Source of the DNA: Nymphaea colorata | Lineage: Eukaryota; Streptophyta; Magnoliopsida; Nymphaeales; Nymphaeaceae | Direction of reading: 5' to 3' | Assembly: GCF_008831285.2 (NCBI RefSeq) | Contig: NC_045150.1 | Location: 62,001 to 126,000 of the forward strand | Length of the DNA stretch: 64,000 nt | Shown: positions 22,991-33,808 of the stretch, one piece after another | Numbering within the stretch: position 1 is the first letter of the stretch | Layout: each line of letters starts with the position of its first letter | Translations under genes and position numbers: made by a program | Notes under the pieces: generated by a model | What the model was told of the DNA's origin: nothing | Databases searched by the model: none | The model's input: the letters and a program-made list of their open reading frames with translations, nothing else

Positions 22991-24432
22991 CAACTGACAT
23001 TGGTGACTGGTGAGTTCAGGCAAAGAGTTTGTCACAAATCAGCATAAACTAAGAACTTCATCAGAAACAGTGACATATATGACCGGGAGGAAAATATGAA
23101 GCCAAAAGACGTGGATATGCTGGAAGTTCATTCGCAGTATGAAGAGAAATGAAAAGAACAGTGAAATTCTCACTGCAAAATCAAGGTGGCAGAATCTTGG
23201 ATAAAAAATGCTGCATTCTTTAAGGCCATTAGGATGTAAAAAGTTCAAGTAAGTTAAAGCCAATGAAACACTTCTCCCACACGAAATTGCAGTTACCACA
23301 AAATATTTTCAGCAAGGCTTTCCTCTGCTCTTTTAGAATGTTGTTTCTCCAAAAAATAACTTTTAAGCTTAAGAAAATGAAAGATGAAACTAGTTATCAG
23401 ACAACAAATTTTCCAATAACCTCTTTTGTAAAAATATAAAGATAAATGTTCACAAAAGATTTAAGAAATTGAGAAGAGCTAAATGATCCAAACAATATGC
23501 TTAGAAATATTGAAATGAAGGGACATTGAAAAGACAGGGAAAATGTATAGCAATTAGCAAGATACTGGAAACATAACATCTTTTTTGAAACTAGCATGAA
23601 AATTAAGATAATGTTGCAATATCGAGAACCTCAGGAGTATTGGTGATCATGTTAATGGATTGCTTGTGAGCACCCCGTAAAGTAGGAAGAAAAGCAAGAA
23701 TACAGTACAAATCAAAATAAAATATCCAAGCATGTCTTGCACACCTCAGAATACTAGCTATAGTCACAGTTGTAAGAACTAAGAAAGCATCTGATTTACA
23801 TGAAAAAGGCAAACAAAAAACAAGGAAAATTATTTGTAAGAACAGGCAAAAGATAATTTCAACAGCACAAAGAAGAAAATCCAAATAATAAGAGAGCTCG
23901 TGCACAGGGAATGGGCAAAATTGTGCTCAAATCCTACGACAATGACATATCGAACCCAAGGCTGTAGCTTCAGCTAACGACTGGAGAAAACAAAGACAAA
24001 TTAGAAATTCAAAGACTAATTTACTTGCAAGTGGGTGTAGCCAGCTTAAATGTCTGGAAGCAGATGGCAAAGAGGGCCTCATTGTAAAGAACCATATGCT
24101 CATCTACATTTTCTACAAGCTGGAGAACTTGAAAAAGTTGCATTTTCTACAAGCTGGTGAACAGAAAGTGAGCATGTATTATCTTCACCTGTCTCCTATG
24201 TGTGACCTACACCAAACTAATTTGGCTATTAACAGACTGCGTGAAAGCTAAATTAGCTATTGAAAAGATGCCAAATGATATGCTTGAAGTATGCAAGAAA
24301 TAAAGTAAGATGCTCGATCTAGTCCATTACAATTTCAATAAAATCATTCTCAACGGATTTCTATATAAGCCTTGAAAGTAACAACTTTTCCTGGATACAA
24401 ACTGTTAGTTTTCCAGCCTTATAGTTACACTA
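22991..24432. other. Intergenic DNA upstream of the tubulin relic
   Basis: No exon of the missing N-terminal half of beta-tubulin was seen here on the minus strand. The short open frames are AT-rich and carry no family motifs. Confidence 0.45.
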
Positions 24433-24785
24433 TAAGTCACATGGGTACGGGTACAGTTTGGATACAGGTACGGACACGACAACTTTAACAAATGTGGGTA
24501 CGAGTGTACGGCAGGATATATGTATGTATATATGCAAAATAGCACAAAAAAAAAAATCAAAATGAAAGCAACATTTTAGTAAACAAGTGATATAAATAAA
24601 AACATTAGCATGTTAATGAACAATAACTCTAAAAATAGATTGAAAAGTAAGGTGGAAAAAATTAAATCAAAGTAAAACTAAACAGTTTGAATCTAAAGGT
24701 ACCCGAGTGTGTCCAAGTACCTATTTTAGGTACGGGTACGGCAACACGGGTACGTGAACCTTACTGAAGTACCCATGTGACTTAC
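24433..24785. mobile_element. MITE-like element with perfect 16-bp terminal inverted repeats
   Basis: The left end TAAGTCACATGGGTAC (24433-24448) is the exact reverse complement of the right end GTACCCATGTGACTTA (24770-24785). Inside both ends are GGGTACGGGTACGG-type repeats facing each other. The 353-bp element has no coding capacity. No clear target-site duplication is visible. Confidence 0.75.
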
Positions 24786-25830
24786 ACAAGGTAATGTGTT
24801 TTAGCAACATCTTGCCAAGACCAAACTTTAGTTAAAAATCAAATTTAAGACTCGAACACGTTGACAGGATTATATTTTGACAAGATATGATGTTGGGGGT
24901 TCATTTGGTAACATATGCAATAGTTCCCTGTCCAACTGCACCCAAGCAAAGCATACTGCCCAGCAAGACTTTGCAATGCTTACAACAGAATATAGCAAAA
25001 GGAGTACTGCAATTTCATGCTTGTATTTTGTGATTTTCATCAAGCTCGTAGAAGAAGCCTACATGGGGAGCGTTTGTCTTGTCCTCTTTGTATGAATCTT
25101 TTAAGGGATGCAACCCAATTTGTGTAACACATGTACGCATCCTTCCACTAACTCTTTCTCTAGACGTGTTCTTGTTTAATTCTTAATGAATGCATGCTTA
25201 TACAATTCTCCCTCTTAGTTGAAATTAAGTTTTTCACAGTTAAATTCAGCAATCCCTTTCCATTCTGTGAGTGCTTTTGACATTCTTCTTTAGGTTTCCA
25301 TCTTATACTGATAGTTCCAGCATTATTTGGTTCAGCTGGAGAAGTAGCAGCTGAAACTTACACTATGCTATTTAGCAGTGATCTAATTTATGGGCCTACA
25401 ATTAGCACTGAAGCTGCAAATAATTAACTGCATCTAGAAAAGCAGAAAAATAAAGCATAAGCAGAAGTAAGAAGACACATCTTGCAGGACTATCAAAATC
25501 CATGACTGCTCCCTTGGTATTTGATTTACATAATAAGGTTAAGTGTGCCAAACAATTATCGAACTCTCACTCTCTTCCCAACTTTTGCTTTGAGAAGACC
25601 TCCTCTGAGGATGTTTGGTATAGCATCCGCCGATATCTAAGTAAGCAACATCTCAAATTTTCATATCAATGTTCAGAGGCTCCACTGACAATTTTCCCTC
25701 ATATCACAGTCTCTCCCCATTTCTTTTTTTATATAACGGATGCGTTCAAGCATTCACCTGCACTCAATAAAGCGGGGACGATTTTAGGGTTCAGACATGT
25801 AATTGTTAGAAATTATCACAGCATTCATTA
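24786..25830. other. Intergenic DNA downstream of ABCI1
   Basis: No gene was recognised. The 109-codon plus-strand open frame at 25502-25831 has no recognisable domain and no coding-like base composition. Confidence 0.4.
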
Positions 25831-26086
25831 AATAAAAAAGTGCATAATTGAAAACATCGATGCCCTTACAGACATTCTGAGAATCAACACCATGACAGAG
25901 GAATATGAAATGGAAACAATTAAGGTGGGCACTGGGCAAGACGACAGATAGCTTCTAGTTCGTAATTGGGTTGATGGGGTGGGGCAAATTGCCAAGGTAG
26001 GAGACGGATTGAGGAGGAGACAATGTTCACGCACTTACACTCTCCTGGACTGTCGATTGGATTCGTCCGCAATCAAGAAACAGGGA

Positions 26087-26755
26087 TCAACGCACAAGGT
26101 CGACGAGGATCTTCCTCCGGGGGAACCTGGGCGGCAGCCTAAGATTCATGGCATCCTCCATCTCGATGGGAAGGTGAGTGGCGACGAAGACGATGCCCCC
26201 CTTCTTCCGGTGGTCAGCGATCATGGCCTCAAGGAGTTTGACACCGTCGTAGTCGAGGGCGACGGAGGGCTCATCCATGAGCCAGATCGGGCGGTCAATG
26301 GCCAGCATGCGGGCCAACTGGAGGCGCTTGCGCTGTCCCATCGAGAGGATGCGGGCCTTCTCGTGGACGAGGCGGCCGAGGCCCATGAACTCCAGGGCAG
26401 GGAGGGAGCGAAGGCCATCCTTTTTCTCGAGCACCTCGAACCATTGAACATTGTCGAGGACGGTGAGGTCTTCCTTGATCGCGTCCTTGAGGGAGAGCCA
26501 GTTGAGCTGCAGACGCCACTGGGCAGCGACGCCTGCGGAGGTAACGTCGTGGCCATCCCATAGGATGCGCCCCGCCGATGGCCGTGAGAACCCGGCCAGC
26601 ATGCGGAGGAAGGTGGATTTGCCTGCACCATTGCTGCCCGTCAGCACGAGTGCCCCGCCGTCGTGCACGGAAACGTTGATGTCGCGGAGCACCACTTGGG
26701 CGTTGCGCATGCACGAGACGTTGTGTAAAGCCACCCTCGGAAGCGGAGGCGGCAT
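26087..26755 (-). CDS. ABCI1: ABC transporter I family member 1, CcmA-type ATPase for mitochondrial cytochrome c maturation
   Basis: This 222-residue protein is the length usual for plant CcmA homologues (ABCI1). CcmA is the ATP-hydrolysing subunit that works with membrane protein CcmB in the mitochondrial inner membrane to release haem for apocytochrome c. It is a single ABC ATPase domain. Visible parts are Walker A GSNGAGKST at residues 40-48, the Q-loop glutamine at 83 (LQLNW), the signature LSMGQRKR at 137-144, Walker B IWLMDEP at 157-163, the D-loop VALD and the H-loop histidine at 194 (THLP). NVSCMRNAQ near the start and AMNLRLPPRFPR near the end are typical of this family. There is no membrane segment. 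The coding region is uninterrupted and much more GC-rich than its surroundings. The ATG at 26755 gives the family's usual N-terminus, and a stop follows DLVR. Confidence 0.95.
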   Translation of the reverse strand: MPPPLPRVALHNVSCMRNAQVVLRDINVSVHDGGALVLTGSNGAGKSTFLRMLAGFSRPSAGRILWDGHDVTSAGVAAQWRLQLNWLSLKDAIKEDLTVLDNVQWFEVLEKKDGLRSLPALEFMGLGRLVHEKARILSMGQRKRLQLARMLAIDRPIWLMDEPSVALDYDGVKLLEAMIADHRKKGGIVFVATHLPIEMEDAMNLRLPPRFPRRKILVDLVR

Positions 26756-27455
26756 GCTCTCTCCCCCTCTCTCTGATACGCTCTCTTCTGTGACGAATCT
26801 TGCACTCTCACCCTTCCATGCCGATGCAGGATATGTGTTCAGCCCAGAACTAAAAAAAGATAGAACTCAGAACGGGTGAAAATGCTCCTGGAGATTGGCA
26901 AGAATGAAGAGATGAAGAGAGTCAGTCTTTTCTATATGAAGATTAAAACGCCCCAACACAGGAATACCATCAGCTATCTCTGGTCTACATGCCTAAAAAA
27001 CGTGTATAAACGTATATACAAATGACACACAATAGTGATCCATCAGGTATTACAGCTCAATAAAGAACAGTTCTTTCAAAAGCATTCAAATCAAACATGT
27101 AGTTCAAGATAACATATTAGACCATCTTTCTTAACATTTGCTGTGACATTGTAGGGCAAATTAAAAAAAAAAAAAAAAGAACTGCATGAGAAAAACGATA
27201 AATTTAGAATTTAGCGGAAGCATAAAGGACAATATTGTTTAATTAATTCTGCAAGCAAAATGCATAAAATTAGGTGAGGAAGAATCTATTTTTCAAGTTA
27301 GATAATTTGCATCCAAAATGGAATGGGACAGGTTACGGATGACTGAAGATAGCAGCATAGTGAAGATTGAACAACAAGAGGAGAAGAATAGAACAGCTTA
27401 CGGATGACTAAGAATCTGGATTTCTGGACGAAGAATGAGAGTGTCTAGAGCCTAA

Positions 27456-27502
<47 letters not shown>

Positions 27503-27570
27503 CATGGAAGCGGAAGCACAAAGCAGGAGATGAGCAGTGAGCAGCAGCACAGATCAGTGGGTTTTAGGGC
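26756..27570 (-). promoter_or_regulatory. ABCI1 5' leader with inferred intron
   Basis: On the minus strand, an AAAACCC-type leader motif and a CT-rich tract (the complement of the AG run at 27472-27501) lie near 27480-27560. A donor-like CATCC/GTAAGC follows at about 27397. A polypyrimidine stretch with TTTTTTTAG sits near 26852, about 100 bases before the ATG. This suggests a first noncoding exon of about 160 bases and an intron of about 540 bases in the leader. Transcript data would be needed to fix the ends. Confidence 0.5.
27456..27501. repeat. Compound (AC)n(AG)n microsatellite
   Basis: A perfect AC run is followed directly by a perfect AG run. It lies in the presumed first noncoding exon of ABCI1, where it reads as CT-rich on the transcribed strand. 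Confidence 0.95.
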
Positions 27571-28950
27571 TTTTTCAAGAAAACAAGGGGTGGCACGCGG
27601 GAGGCGAACCCCGCCGCCTTCCCCCGCTTCTGGAAAACAGGGATAAATTTACATAAACGAGTATAATTTTAACATATTCCGCAAAAGCCTAACATTTAGT
27701 TTTTTAAAATCAACGGGCTCATGTTAAGTTAAGAACATAATCCACAAAAGGCCGCCCCCGGCCCCATTCAATGAAACATCCATATTTTCTAAAACCATCA
27801 TAATAACAATTTTATTTCAAACTTCCAAGAAATTAGACGGCAGAAAATCACTAGGACGAGTAGTTAAAACAAGGCTTCCCATTCTATGCTTTCATAATAA
27901 GGTTAAAAGTAGTTGAACTGCTCTGATCAAGTAATTCACATCTCCCGAAAACATGCAATAAAAACTATTTGACATCCATTGACATGTAGAAATTTTCAGA
28001 GAAATTTGAAAGAACATAAGCAATACGAAAGGACATTTAATTTTGGTACATTTATTAAGTTTACTCTGCATTCTTTTCAGTTTATTATCTAACGACAGGG
28101 AAACAAATTTCAAACAGATTGAGCAACAGAAATTAAAGCATGCCACGTTATTCAGTAAGCCATGTCATGACAGCTAGGAACATAAATCCTGAAAATAGAC
28201 AAAACATGTCTAAAGATGAGGCAGGAAGAAGATGATATCTAAAAGAATTTGAACAGTTGCTCTAAGGGGCTGCTCCGTAGAGAAGAAAAGAAGGCGATAA
28301 TACAATCCACAACCACCAACACAATACATTAACCTCTACCACTCAACGAGTTCAGCGTGTAGGTTGGCCATCCAACAGATTACAGCATTATGGATCATTA
28401 TTCAGATCGTTTCAGCAATGTGAAAACCAGAAAAGGAGCCAAAAAAAAAAAAGGAGCATCTCCACATGACGACGCAGTTGCCGTTATTCATATAGTTTCA
28501 CGAACTCGAACAGAAAAAAGAAAAAACCAAAGAGGGGAAGGGCAAGCACTTCCTCTTGCTCAGCAATGTGATTCCACAAATCTGATCTTTCCGGGAAGTG
28601 CCAAACCAAAACGCAGTGCTCCGACTAATTGGGCGACCTTTTTGGGCGTTTCTGAAAGGGAGAGAGGGAGAGCGAGTGGGATGAAGAGAGAAAGACAGAG
28701 ACGCAAAAACAGGCACAAATAACCTTTTTTGAAGGACCCACAGCCGCAAAAATCGGCTTTTGAAGGAACCATTGGCACACCTAAGAGCAAAAATAATTGT
28801 TTGAGGGAAACACAGTCACACAAGTTGAAAAAATTGGTTTCTTTAGGGAAATGCAGGCACAAAATCGCGTTTGTTCCCCATTCTTTGCGGATGAACAAGA
28901 GTAAACAAGCGACAGAAAGAGGAAGAGAGAGAGAGGGGGGGATTTCGTTT
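27571..28950. other. Intergenic DNA upstream of ABCI1
   Basis: This includes the presumed ABCI1 promoter (minus strand, near 27600). No coding exon was recognised. A stretch at 28730-28870 reads as three loosely similar units containing TTTGAAGGA or TTTGAGGGA, followed by CACA-rich sequence. Confidence 0.4.
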
Positions 28951-28957
28951 CTTACCT

Positions 28958-29119
28958 GACGACTTCGGGGTTGAAGGAGACAATGCCCTGTTGAAGCTTG
29001 AGATGGGGCTTCGGTTGCTTGAGTTTGTGAGGAAGCCTACAGTTTGGGTGAGAAGAAGAAGATTTCTGCGACAACTGAGAAGATGACAACGAAATCATCA
29101 ATGGCAAAATCTCATACCA
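28958..29119 (-). other. Possible first coding exon with an organelle-targeting-like N-terminus
   Basis: On the minus strand a frame beginning MISLSSSQLSQKSSSSHPN continues through basic, Ser/Lys/Pro-rich sequence to SFNPEVVR. It then meets a good donor, CAG/GTAAGA, at about 28957. Serine-rich, basic and free of acidic residues for most of its length, it resembles a plastid or mitochondrial transit peptide. No following exon was found between here and ABCI1. I do not recognise the protein. It could be a gene fragment or an orphan exon. Confidence 0.25.
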
Positions 29120-29179
29120 AACGCGGGTGGATGACTGTCTTTTTTGCACTGTTATCAGTGCCAGCAACAAAATCATACC

Positions 29180-29990
29180 TTGTCTTGTATACTAAAAATG
29201 AATATCGATCTGCCCGGTTGTGCTGAAACAATAACTTAAAATATTATTTCGAGCCTCTATGGACGAAAAGATTCTTATTCCAGATTTGAGCCTATACGTT
29301 CTCAATTCATCAGGGTTTCATCAGGGATTGGGGATGTTAACATATAGATTTGAATCAAATATATTATTAATCACATCTGCCTTTTTGAGTACTCGTATAG
29401 CTGAATCGAAAGACAAAAAGTCACATCAATTTCAATTCAAAAATCGATTCAACAATATGAATCCAATTCAAATCTATTTTTACATGCATATTTGAATATA
29501 AATATACATTTTGAACGGAATTTAACCAATTTTTAAAATGTAATAGCATAACATGAATGATATTGATTTAAACATAAGTCTAATTTGAATTTGTATTTGA
29601 ATCCGATCAAATATTTAAGTATATCTGAAGATGAATCCAATCGAATATTTATGTATATCTGAATTGAAGAGTCAGACTAAGTTCCACTATAAAAAGAATG
29701 TTAAAATATAAAAAGAGGATAGTTAAACGAACCACAACTATATAAGTTAAACAAGTTAATGAGTAAAAAAAAACGAATCAGACTTAATAGAAACGAGTTA
29801 AAAGGGTTAGACAAGTAAAGCTTGAGCTTAATGTTGTATTTTCAAGTTGAGCTTGAGCCTATTCTATGGAGGTCAACTTGAGTTCGATGTGATGTGAGGG
29901 CAAGCCCAAGCTCAACTCAGCTTGTGTGCCCCACTTTGTTTGGGGCCCAAACGTATAATTTTGTGCACTTAAAAGGTGACTATTTTCAAG
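29180..29990. other. Intergenic DNA
   Basis: No gene was recognised. The region 29815-29935 holds short GAGCTTGA/CAAGCTCAA motifs of the dispersed family also seen near 20.6, 40.2 and 52.5 kb. Confidence 0.4.
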
Positions 29991-31230
29991 TGCTTTTTCC
30001 AAGAGAGCATTTTCTATGTTACCCAGTCAACGTGGAAAAGCTATGTCCCTGCTTTTCACCAATAAGGGTATTTATGTAATTTTATATTCATTTTTATTTT
30101 TCTTGTGAAAGGAGGGGATCTTCCATTCAACAAGGAGGATTGATCATTTTCAGCTCATAACATATGGTCTCTTGCTGTGGATCATGACATACAACTGGCT
30201 TTATATACCATAGAGTACTATATCAAGAACAAAGAATTGCTTTATAAGCAAAAACCATATAGCAAAAGAAGTGAGCTGTTTTATTACTAGCACATAATAG
30301 GACACTTTTTGGGTCATGTGGTTAACATGGGAAAGCATGTGCCTACGCTTGGAAGGGCATTTTTGTCATTTTATGATAGAAAATTTTTTAAATCATTTTC
30401 ACTTATAAGTGAGAGAACAAACAAGGACATTTTGGTCATTTCTACTACACAACACATGGTCCTTTGTTAGGTTGTTAGGTTGCCATAACATGCTCCAGCC
30501 ACATAACATATAATTGTCATGTTATCTTCAAACTATATATAAGTAGAAAGCCACTCTTGTGATGGATGGAGAAGTCATATGCTGCTCAATTTGAAAACCA
30601 AGCTCTAGTGAATTGTCAAAACTGAACACTATGGAATCTTCAGGGGTCATTTAGCGACATGAACACTATGTGAGTGTCCCATGAATCTGCTTCCGTGCTT
30701 GAACATATTCATAGAACATTAGCCCTAGTGTCCCAAATGTATCAACGTTTTTTAAGACAACTTGACCAAGTTCAACATTCCCTTGAATCCTACAAAGCTC
30801 CACTAATCATTAAATTTGATTTCACTCCATGGCATCCATCAAAAACCACTACTTTCTCATACATCACTGCAGCCAAAGAAGGCGTAGAACTCGTGGCTAG
30901 TGACGGTACTGCCACGGGCTCTAGGGACTGTTTGGCATTGGGAACAACTTACTCTTGCTCCATGAAACTGTCTTAAAGATTGAGTTAAATTTATGAAATA
31001 CAATGTATGATGAATATACCCCAACCGATTCGCCGATTCGTAGAACAATAACATATTGTTGCTATTGTCAAACAGCCCTTAGGGACTACAGTCATTTTAT
31101 TTAACTCATAGTAAACGACAACAAGCAAAAGACATGGAGCACTTTCCATGTCATATCGCTAACATGGGAAGGCATGTTCCCATGTTTTAGCAGGATGGTA
31201 CTTTCTTGATTTTTATAATGCTCTTCTTAC
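29990..31230. repeat. Three diverged copies of one ~100-150 bp repeat
   Basis: Segments near 30000-30090, 30300-30380 and 31135-31215 share the order CACTTTT/GCATTTT, GTTAACATGGGAA (or a variant), AGCATGTGCC and AGGGCATTTTTGTCATTTT (or variants). All are in the same orientation. The best conserved part is TAACATGGGAAGGCATGT. They are noncoding. Confidence 0.55.
30641..31084. mobile_element. MITE-like element related to the one at 43.2 kb
   Basis: The left end (AGGGGTCATTTAGCGACAT) and right end (TGTCAAACAGCCCTTAGGG) are loosely inverted. Internal text such as TCCCATGAATCTGC and ATTCATAGAACAT is shared with the short element at 43130-43283. A 100-codon open frame inside (30674-30976) has no transposase motif. 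Another related fragment lies near 32872-32940. Confidence 0.4.
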
Positions 31231-33380
31231 CATCTTTCAAAATTGTGAAATAGGTAAATAAATTTAATTTGGATATAAATATCCAACCGAACTGTTTTAA
31301 AAATTGGGTGTGGAAAAAAGTTTAATATCCGATTAAGAAATTATATTTATTTGAAGTTAAGAAATGCCATCCAGTTGTACTAGGATTTAGATTTAAATAA
31401 ATATATGATTTGATTTAGTTTTGAAGAATGTTCTATTTCTAATGTTCAAACAATATAATGTAGTTCAAGTTCAGTTCAAAAGAAGATTTCACATTCAAAT
31501 GTGAATTTAAGAATGAAATTCAAATAATATCCAGATTTGAATATGGTATAGACTTTTCTTTGTTCACATTCAAATTCAGGCCTTAGTAAGATGACCTTTG
31601 AAGAGACTGGTATAGTCAGAAACTTTTGGCCATGAGTTGTTTGAAGGGACAACATATATCAATAAGTAAATAAGTATTAAAGACATTTATGTAAAAATAA
31701 ATAAAAATTTTGTTATTAGCGTGGGCAACCGCCCACACGAGCCTATATGTAGCTCTGCTACTGTTTGAAACTCTAAAATTATTGATAAAAATGAAGGGAC
31801 GGTTTGACATATGGAACATTGTGCGAGTAGTAACTGTGACGCGCAATAATAAAAACTTGGTTTTATGTCGACGGAAGAAGTCAAAGCCGAGGAGAGAGAG
31901 TAGTAACTGCCACAAGAATCAAATGCTTTTGTTTCCTGCATTTATTCCTCGGCCTTCTCCTTTTTCGGTTTTTTTTTTTTTTCACCTGATAAGAAATCTA
32001 TCGCTCTTATCATCAACCGATTCAATTTGAGTTGAAGATCAACTGGTTCGATTCTCTGGGCCAATGAAGAGTGTCAATGTTTAACTAAGCATTTTATTTT
32101 TTATTTATTTATTTTTTAAATAAATCTTTTAACAATTTTGGCCGGTTCACAATCGATTTAGCCAAATCAATGAATCATCCATGGTAGGATTTTATAGATT
32201 TTTTTTTTCTTTTACAACAATGATGAAAAATAAAAAAAAAGGAATGATTGTGACACTTGAATTACCTTTATATTTGGTAAACTTTTCCTGAGTTTGTCCA
32301 AAAAAAAGAGAAAAGAATAAGCAAGAAAAAAGAAAAGACAAGCCATTTAGGTATTAGTTGACGGTGACCAAACAAAAGGGATAGCCGTTTAGGTTTGAAC
32401 GATGTGACTAGTTGTGCGTGATTGTTAACCGTTAGTCTTCTCTCTCTAAAATGTGCATGGCGTTATATGAGAATCGGGTTTCGCGTCAAAGTGGTGGCAA
32501 GCCGATTCGATCAAGAATGCCGCATGTCAAGTATGTTTTATTTTATTTTCAAATTTTAAACCATAATAATATTATGAAAAGAACTGAAAAACCGAAAATA
32601 TACATTTAATTATCATTATGAACTGTTTGAATTATTAAGAAAAATAGAAGCAACAAAATGGCGAAGTTGTGACTTGATTTTGATTCTCATTTCACTTTTG
32701 ATATTCTGGGGCTGGTAAGTTTTGAACAATATTTAATTTTGGTTTGTGTTTTTCTCATTAATAAAAAAATATTTGTGATTTTTTTTAAAAATCATACCTT
32801 TTATAGCAGTTTTTAAATAAAAAGTTAAAGTAAAAAAAACTATTAATTGAAAGGATAAAAATATAATTTAAGAGGTTGTTCGACATTAGCAATACATTGT
32901 TACTATCACATCATAAAATAGAATAGTGAAACTAATATTTCATGAATTTATTTTAACTTTTTAATTAAATTTATGAGATAATAACAATTGTTAGAAAACA
33001 AATTGTAGATATTTTTTTAATTAACAAAAATGTAATGTAACGTCTTAATAGGCAGTTTTCACGCAAGGTGCTATTTTTTAAAACATAAAAATATTTTCTA
33101 ATTATGAGAAAAATGGAAGCTCAAAAATGGGAATTTCCCAAATTTTTCTATTATTTATTTATTTAACATGACATATTTGCACTCTTTAATTAAAATGATG
33201 AGAATGCACGATTCGCATGTGATTTTCAGAGTTGACGACTTTTTGTGGTTTTATTACTTTACAATTTTTGTGAAAAGAAGGGAGCGAACTTGATTAGGAC
33301 AGGTTTATGAACCGGAGCTAAAACAAGACGGGGCGATACGAGACGAAACAATGGTCTTAACCGAGTCTGAGAGTGAACCA
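31231..33380. other. AT-rich intergenic DNA upstream of the nucleotide-sugar transporter
   Basis: No gene was recognised. It contains long T and A runs (for example 31968-31982) and a MITE-like fragment near 32872-32940. The last few hundred bases before 33480 are probably the promoter of the downstream gene. Confidence 0.45.
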
Positions 33381-33491
33381 CTGAACATGTGCTCGGTCAT
33401 AGACCTCCCTCCAAATCGCTGAAAAAGTTTACGACGAAAGGGAGAGACGCATGTAAACGAGACGGGGGAAGTCGAGGGAAGAGGACGTTAC

Positions 33492-33493
<2 letters not shown>

Positions 33494-33532
<39 letters not shown>
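33494..33532. repeat. (GA)n microsatellite in the transporter 5' leader or promoter
   Basis: A perfect GA run starts about 315 bases before the start codon of the transporter gene. GA/CT repeats at this position are common in plant core promoters and leaders. Confidence 0.95.
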
Positions 33533-33535
<3 letters not shown>

Positions 33536-33808
33536 ACGCCGTTGGTACGCCTTCGGTTATGGAGAGCAAAGCAATCACCATTTGTTTGCGCGCAGAGGAG
33601 AAGGAGGAGGTGGTGAGAAGGGGAGGGAGAGAACGAGAGAGAGAGAGACAGCCGCTTTCTTCACCGTGATTGACAACTTTCGCGTCTGATCCACGTTTGT
33701 TCGCCTTCTCCTTCTTCCTCTGTTTCTTGGTGGCCTGCTTTTGTTCTTGTTGCTCTCCTCTGTTGTTGTTGTTGTTGTTTCTTTCTCCTCTGGTCCGTTG
33801 GTTGTGGG

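Noticed and set aside
26221-26714. Two long alternative minus-strand frames inside ABCI1, and plus-strand frames opposite it
   Set aside because: They overlap the clear ABC ATPase frame, which has every family motif. High GC content keeps the shadow frames open.
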